Shown piece by piece: positions 42,731 through 44,215 of a stretch of 44,215 nt of DNA. Numbering within the stretch: the first letter of the stretch is position 1; each line of letters begins with the position of its first letter. Source of the DNA: Oxalobacteraceae bacterium (lineage in GTDB: Bacteria > Pseudomonadota > Gammaproteobacteria > Burkholderiales > Burkholderiaceae_D); the NCBI GenBank assembly GCA_027490725.1, contig JAIXXN010000009.1, positions 1 through 44,215 of the forward strand, read 5' to 3'. Made by a program: the position numbers and the translations under genes. The notes beneath the pieces were generated by a model. It was not told where the DNA came from. It searched no databases and saw only the letters and a list, made by a program, of their open reading frames with translations.

Positions 42731-43273
42731 ATGCAGGATTCATGGAGCAGGGAAGTGCGAGGCAGGCCAGTAGCGCGATCGAGCGTGCCACATATTGCGC
42801 TTGCCGCGCTGTGGTACGCACTGCTTCTGCCAGCGTCAGCACCGGCAAACCCCGCAGCGGCCCTCACACCAGACGAGATTGCCGCCTATGCCCGCCTGCC
42901 GGTGTGTACCCTGAGCGCTGATGGGCTACGACTGGCGCAACAGCCATGCCGGACCGCTCCGGCCAGAGTGCCGATGGCGCGTCGTCGCGTGCCGCAGATC
43001 ATGGATCCTCCCATCAGTACGCGAACGGCCGTACCCGCAGCTGCACCTGCTGCATTTGCGGTTCCGGCATCGGGCGCGTTGCCGCTGCCAGCGGCTCCCG
43101 TCTACCTGCCAGCCCCGCCTGCCAGTCCGCCACAAGCGCTTAGCAATTGCAGCGCCAGCGCCAGCGGCTGCTATGACGCGCAAGGCAGGCGGCTCGACAA
43201 CGCTGCGCCCGGCGTTGTCATCACCCCGCAAGGCAAGGTCTGCAGCCGCAACGGCGTCTGGATACAGTGCTAG
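42731..43273 (+). CDS. Hypothetical exported Ala/Pro-rich protein with cysteine-containing C-terminus
   Basis: 180 residues from the ATG at 42731, 5 nt after GGAGGA (42720-42725). The N-terminus has a basic start then a hydrophobic stretch (VPHIALAALWYALLLPASAP), consistent with a signal peptide ending near residue 40. A first cysteine pair follows (RLPVCTLSADGLRLAQQPCR), then a low-complexity Ala/Pro linker (about 75-130) and a compact C-terminal segment NCSASASGCYDAQGRRLDNA ending CSRNGVWIQC with four cysteines. I recognise no family. Six cysteines in a probable secreted protein suggest disulfides made by DsbA. It lies downstream of hppA and its repeats, with its own SD and probably its own promoter. 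Confidence 0.7.
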   Translation: MQDSWSREVRGRPVARSSVPHIALAALWYALLLPASAPANPAAALTPDEIAAYARLPVCTLSADGLRLAQQPCRTAPARVPMARRRVPQIMDPPISTRTAVPAAAPAAFAVPASGALPLPAAPVYLPAPPASPPQALSNCSASASGCYDAQGRRLDNAAPGVVITPQGKVCSRNGVWIQC

Positions 43274-43318
43274 TGTGCTCTGAGAAACCTAGCCGGTATG
43301 GCGGTACCCGCCCACGCC

Positions 43319-43485
43319 CCGTGTTCTGGTTTCTTCTATTTTTTCTTCTATTTTCTTCTGGTTTGTTCTATTTGGAGCGGGCAGGCACTAGAAGTTACCG
43401 TCATAGCGGCAAAGCAGAAAAAATAGAAGGAAATAGAAGGAAATAGAAGGAAGCAGGAAAATAAATAGAACAAAGCAGAACACGG
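43319..43485. repeat. Long imperfect inverted repeat with pyrimidine/purine-rich arms
   Basis: Outer arms CCGTGTTCTG (43319-43328) and CAGAACACGG (43476-43485) match perfectly; inside, the left arm is TTCTTCTATTT-type pyrimidine repeats and the right arm AAATAGAAGG-type purine repeats (three exact 10-bp copies at 43421-43450). The centre (about 43377-43415) is non-repetitive. The arms can fold as an imperfect hairpin or triplex-prone tract. It fills most of the gene-free 43274-43562. Confidence 0.85.
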
Positions 43486-43562
43486 AGGTGGGGCGAGCAC
43501 ACCACCCCATGCCCGCCGCAGCGCAACTACCACGGCTTCCCATAGCTCGGCACAGGTTTCCG

Positions 43563-43591
43563 CCGACACGCCCGCAAAAATTCGCTACAAT
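43563..43591 (+). promoter_or_regulatory. Sigma-70-type promoter of the SDR gene
   Basis: CCGACA (43563-43568) and TACAAT (43586-43591) with a 17-nt spacer, four of six and five of six matches. The predicted start near 43598 falls at the edge of the ACGTTAACGT operator-like palindrome. Confidence 0.55.
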
Positions 43592-43598
43592 GCCAATA

Positions 43599-43662
43599 TG
43601 ACGTTAACGTAAACGTCAATTTAGAAGTCAATTTAAGCGTCAATGTAAACGTCAAACAAATA
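43599..43662 (+). promoter_or_regulatory. ACGTTAACGT palindrome and five degenerate 12-bp tandem repeats in the SDR leader
   Basis: A perfect 10-nt palindrome ACGTTAACGT at 43601-43610 is nested in TGACGTT (43599-43605) / AACGTCA (43612-43618). From 43603 units of 12 bp follow: GTTAACGTAAAC, GTCAATTTAGAA, GTCAATTTAAGC, GTCAATGTAAAC, GTCAAACAAATA. The GTCAA starts are at 43615, 43627, 43639 and 43651, exactly 12 apart. It lies just after the predicted promoter and ends 8 nt before the SD; a regulator binding array is likely. Confidence 0.75.
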
Positions 43663-43679
43663 ACGAGATAGGGACACAC

Positions 43680-44215
43680 ATGCAAATTCAGGACAATGTA
43701 TTCATCGTCACCGGTGGCGCTTCGGGTCTGGGTGCTGCGACGGCGCGGATGCTGGTAGCGCAAGGTGGCAAAGTGGTGCTGGCTGACCTGCAGGTCGAAG
43801 CAGGCGAAGCGCTGGCAGCGGAACTGCAGGCGAGCTTCGTCAAATGTGACGTAACTTCCGAAGCCGACGGCATCGCCGTGGTGGCCGCCGCTACGGCACT
43901 GGGTAGCTTGCGTGGCCTGATCAACTGCGCCGGCGTGGCGCCAGCCTGCAAAACGGTCGGCAAAGACGGCCCGCACCCACTGGAACTGTTCCAGCGCACC
44001 GTCAACATCAATCTGGTTGGCACCTTCAACATGGCCCGTCTGGCGGCAGACGCGATGAGCAAAACCGCCGCGACCGACAGTGCAGAACGCGGCGTCATCA
44101 TCAACACCGCCTCGGTGGCCGCCTTTGACGGCCAGATCGGTCAGGCTGCCTACGCTGCCTCGAAAGCTGCCGTCGCCGGACTGACCCTGCCGATGGCGCG
44201 TGACCTGTCGCGCAA
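43680..44215 (+). CDS. 3-hydroxyacyl-CoA dehydrogenase-like SDR (HSD10 type), 3' end outside window
   Basis: 178 codons visible, open at the right edge; ATG at 43680 with AGGGA 5 nt upstream. Classical short-chain dehydrogenase: NAD motif VTGGASGLGAATARML, strand-end Asp in LADLQVEAGEAL (NAD preference), NxAG as INCAGVAPACKTVG, catalytic Ser in GVIINTASVAAFDGQIGQAA, then Tyr-x3-Lys as YAASKAAV. The insert NCAGVAPACKTVGKDGPHPL resembles type 2 3-hydroxyacyl-CoA dehydrogenase (17-beta-HSD10), which acts in isoleucine and fatty-acid breakdown. The operator-like palindrome upstream fits a catabolic regulator. Confidence 0.9.
   Translation, partial: MQIQDNVFIVTGGASGLGAATARMLVAQGGKVVLADLQVEAGEALAAELQASFVKCDVTSEADGIAVVAAATALGSLRGLINCAGVAPACKTVGKDGPHPLELFQRTVNINLVGTFNMARLAADAMSKTAATDSAERGVIINTASVAAFDGQIGQAAYAASKAAVAGLTLPMARDLSR

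Overview
The window reads as a chromosomal segment of a betaproteobacterium, most likely of the family Oxalobacteraceae (Janthinobacterium/Massilia/Duganella relatives). The reasons are the order rpsA-ihfB-lapA-lapB-ugd-rfaE-cysM, the xseA and exbB-exbD-lpxK-kdsB-adk neighbourhoods, GC-rich coding sequence, and REP repeats of the GGGGTCAGATCCGACAT type. The taxonomic call is inference from gene order and protein style; no search was run.

Layout. 1-5320 holds the end of rpsA, ihfB, the LPS/envelope control genes lapA and lapB, UDP-glucose dehydrogenase, the heptose kinase rfaE1 and a small exported ComEA-like protein. 5450-10005 holds a secreted M28 peptidase, a metallo-beta-lactamase-fold protein, and a convergent cNMP-binding/thioredoxin-reductase-like fusion that lacks the redox CxxC. 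10173-11472 holds cysM and a small HTH protein with a long AT-rich leader. 11907-17053 is a tightly overlapping minus-strand operon (MoxR ATPase, DUF58, TgpA-type transglutaminase, MltB). 17141-23376 holds an S9 peptidase, an HDAC-like deacetylase, an OPT transporter and the ribosome-assembly GTPase RbgA/YlqF.

23384-30715 is the most mobile part. It holds a REP-associated tyrosine transposase (RAYT) with its repeats, a DODA-type dioxygenase, a cobalamin riboswitch driving btuB-btuF, dsbA, a small membrane protein and a MarR regulator, with further REP elements. 30730-33671 holds sodB and a divergent lacI-family regulator/glucokinase pair with a perfect 16-nt operator between them. 33700-40136 holds xseA, a 1-kb non-coding region, exbB-exbD-lpxK-trm112-like-kdsB, and adk. 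40325-44215 holds the H+-pyrophosphatase hppA, an exported hypothetical protein and the start of a 3-hydroxyacyl-CoA dehydrogenase-like SDR gene.

The strongest unexplained signal is the xseA-exbB spacer (about 35270-35983). Five degenerate units each carry a T-run, an IHF-consensus-like site (WATCAANNNNTTR) and, exactly 42 bp downstream (start to start) in all five units, a DnaA box (TTATCCACA or one mismatch). Each box sits centrally in a GCACA/TGTGC inverted repeat. Unit-to-unit spacing alternates 171/139/171/138 bp. This looks like a modular DnaA-IHF regulatory locus, functionally reminiscent of E. coli datA or DARS but with a different, repeated architecture. That function is inference; the spacing and motifs are read directly from the sequence.

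Genes with linked roles: BtuB needs TonB-ExbB-ExbD energy, and exbB/exbD lie 8.4 kb away; lapA/lapB, ugd, rfaE1, lpxK and kdsB all serve LPS; the first complete gene, ihfB, encodes one subunit of the protein predicted to bind the 35-36 kb array.
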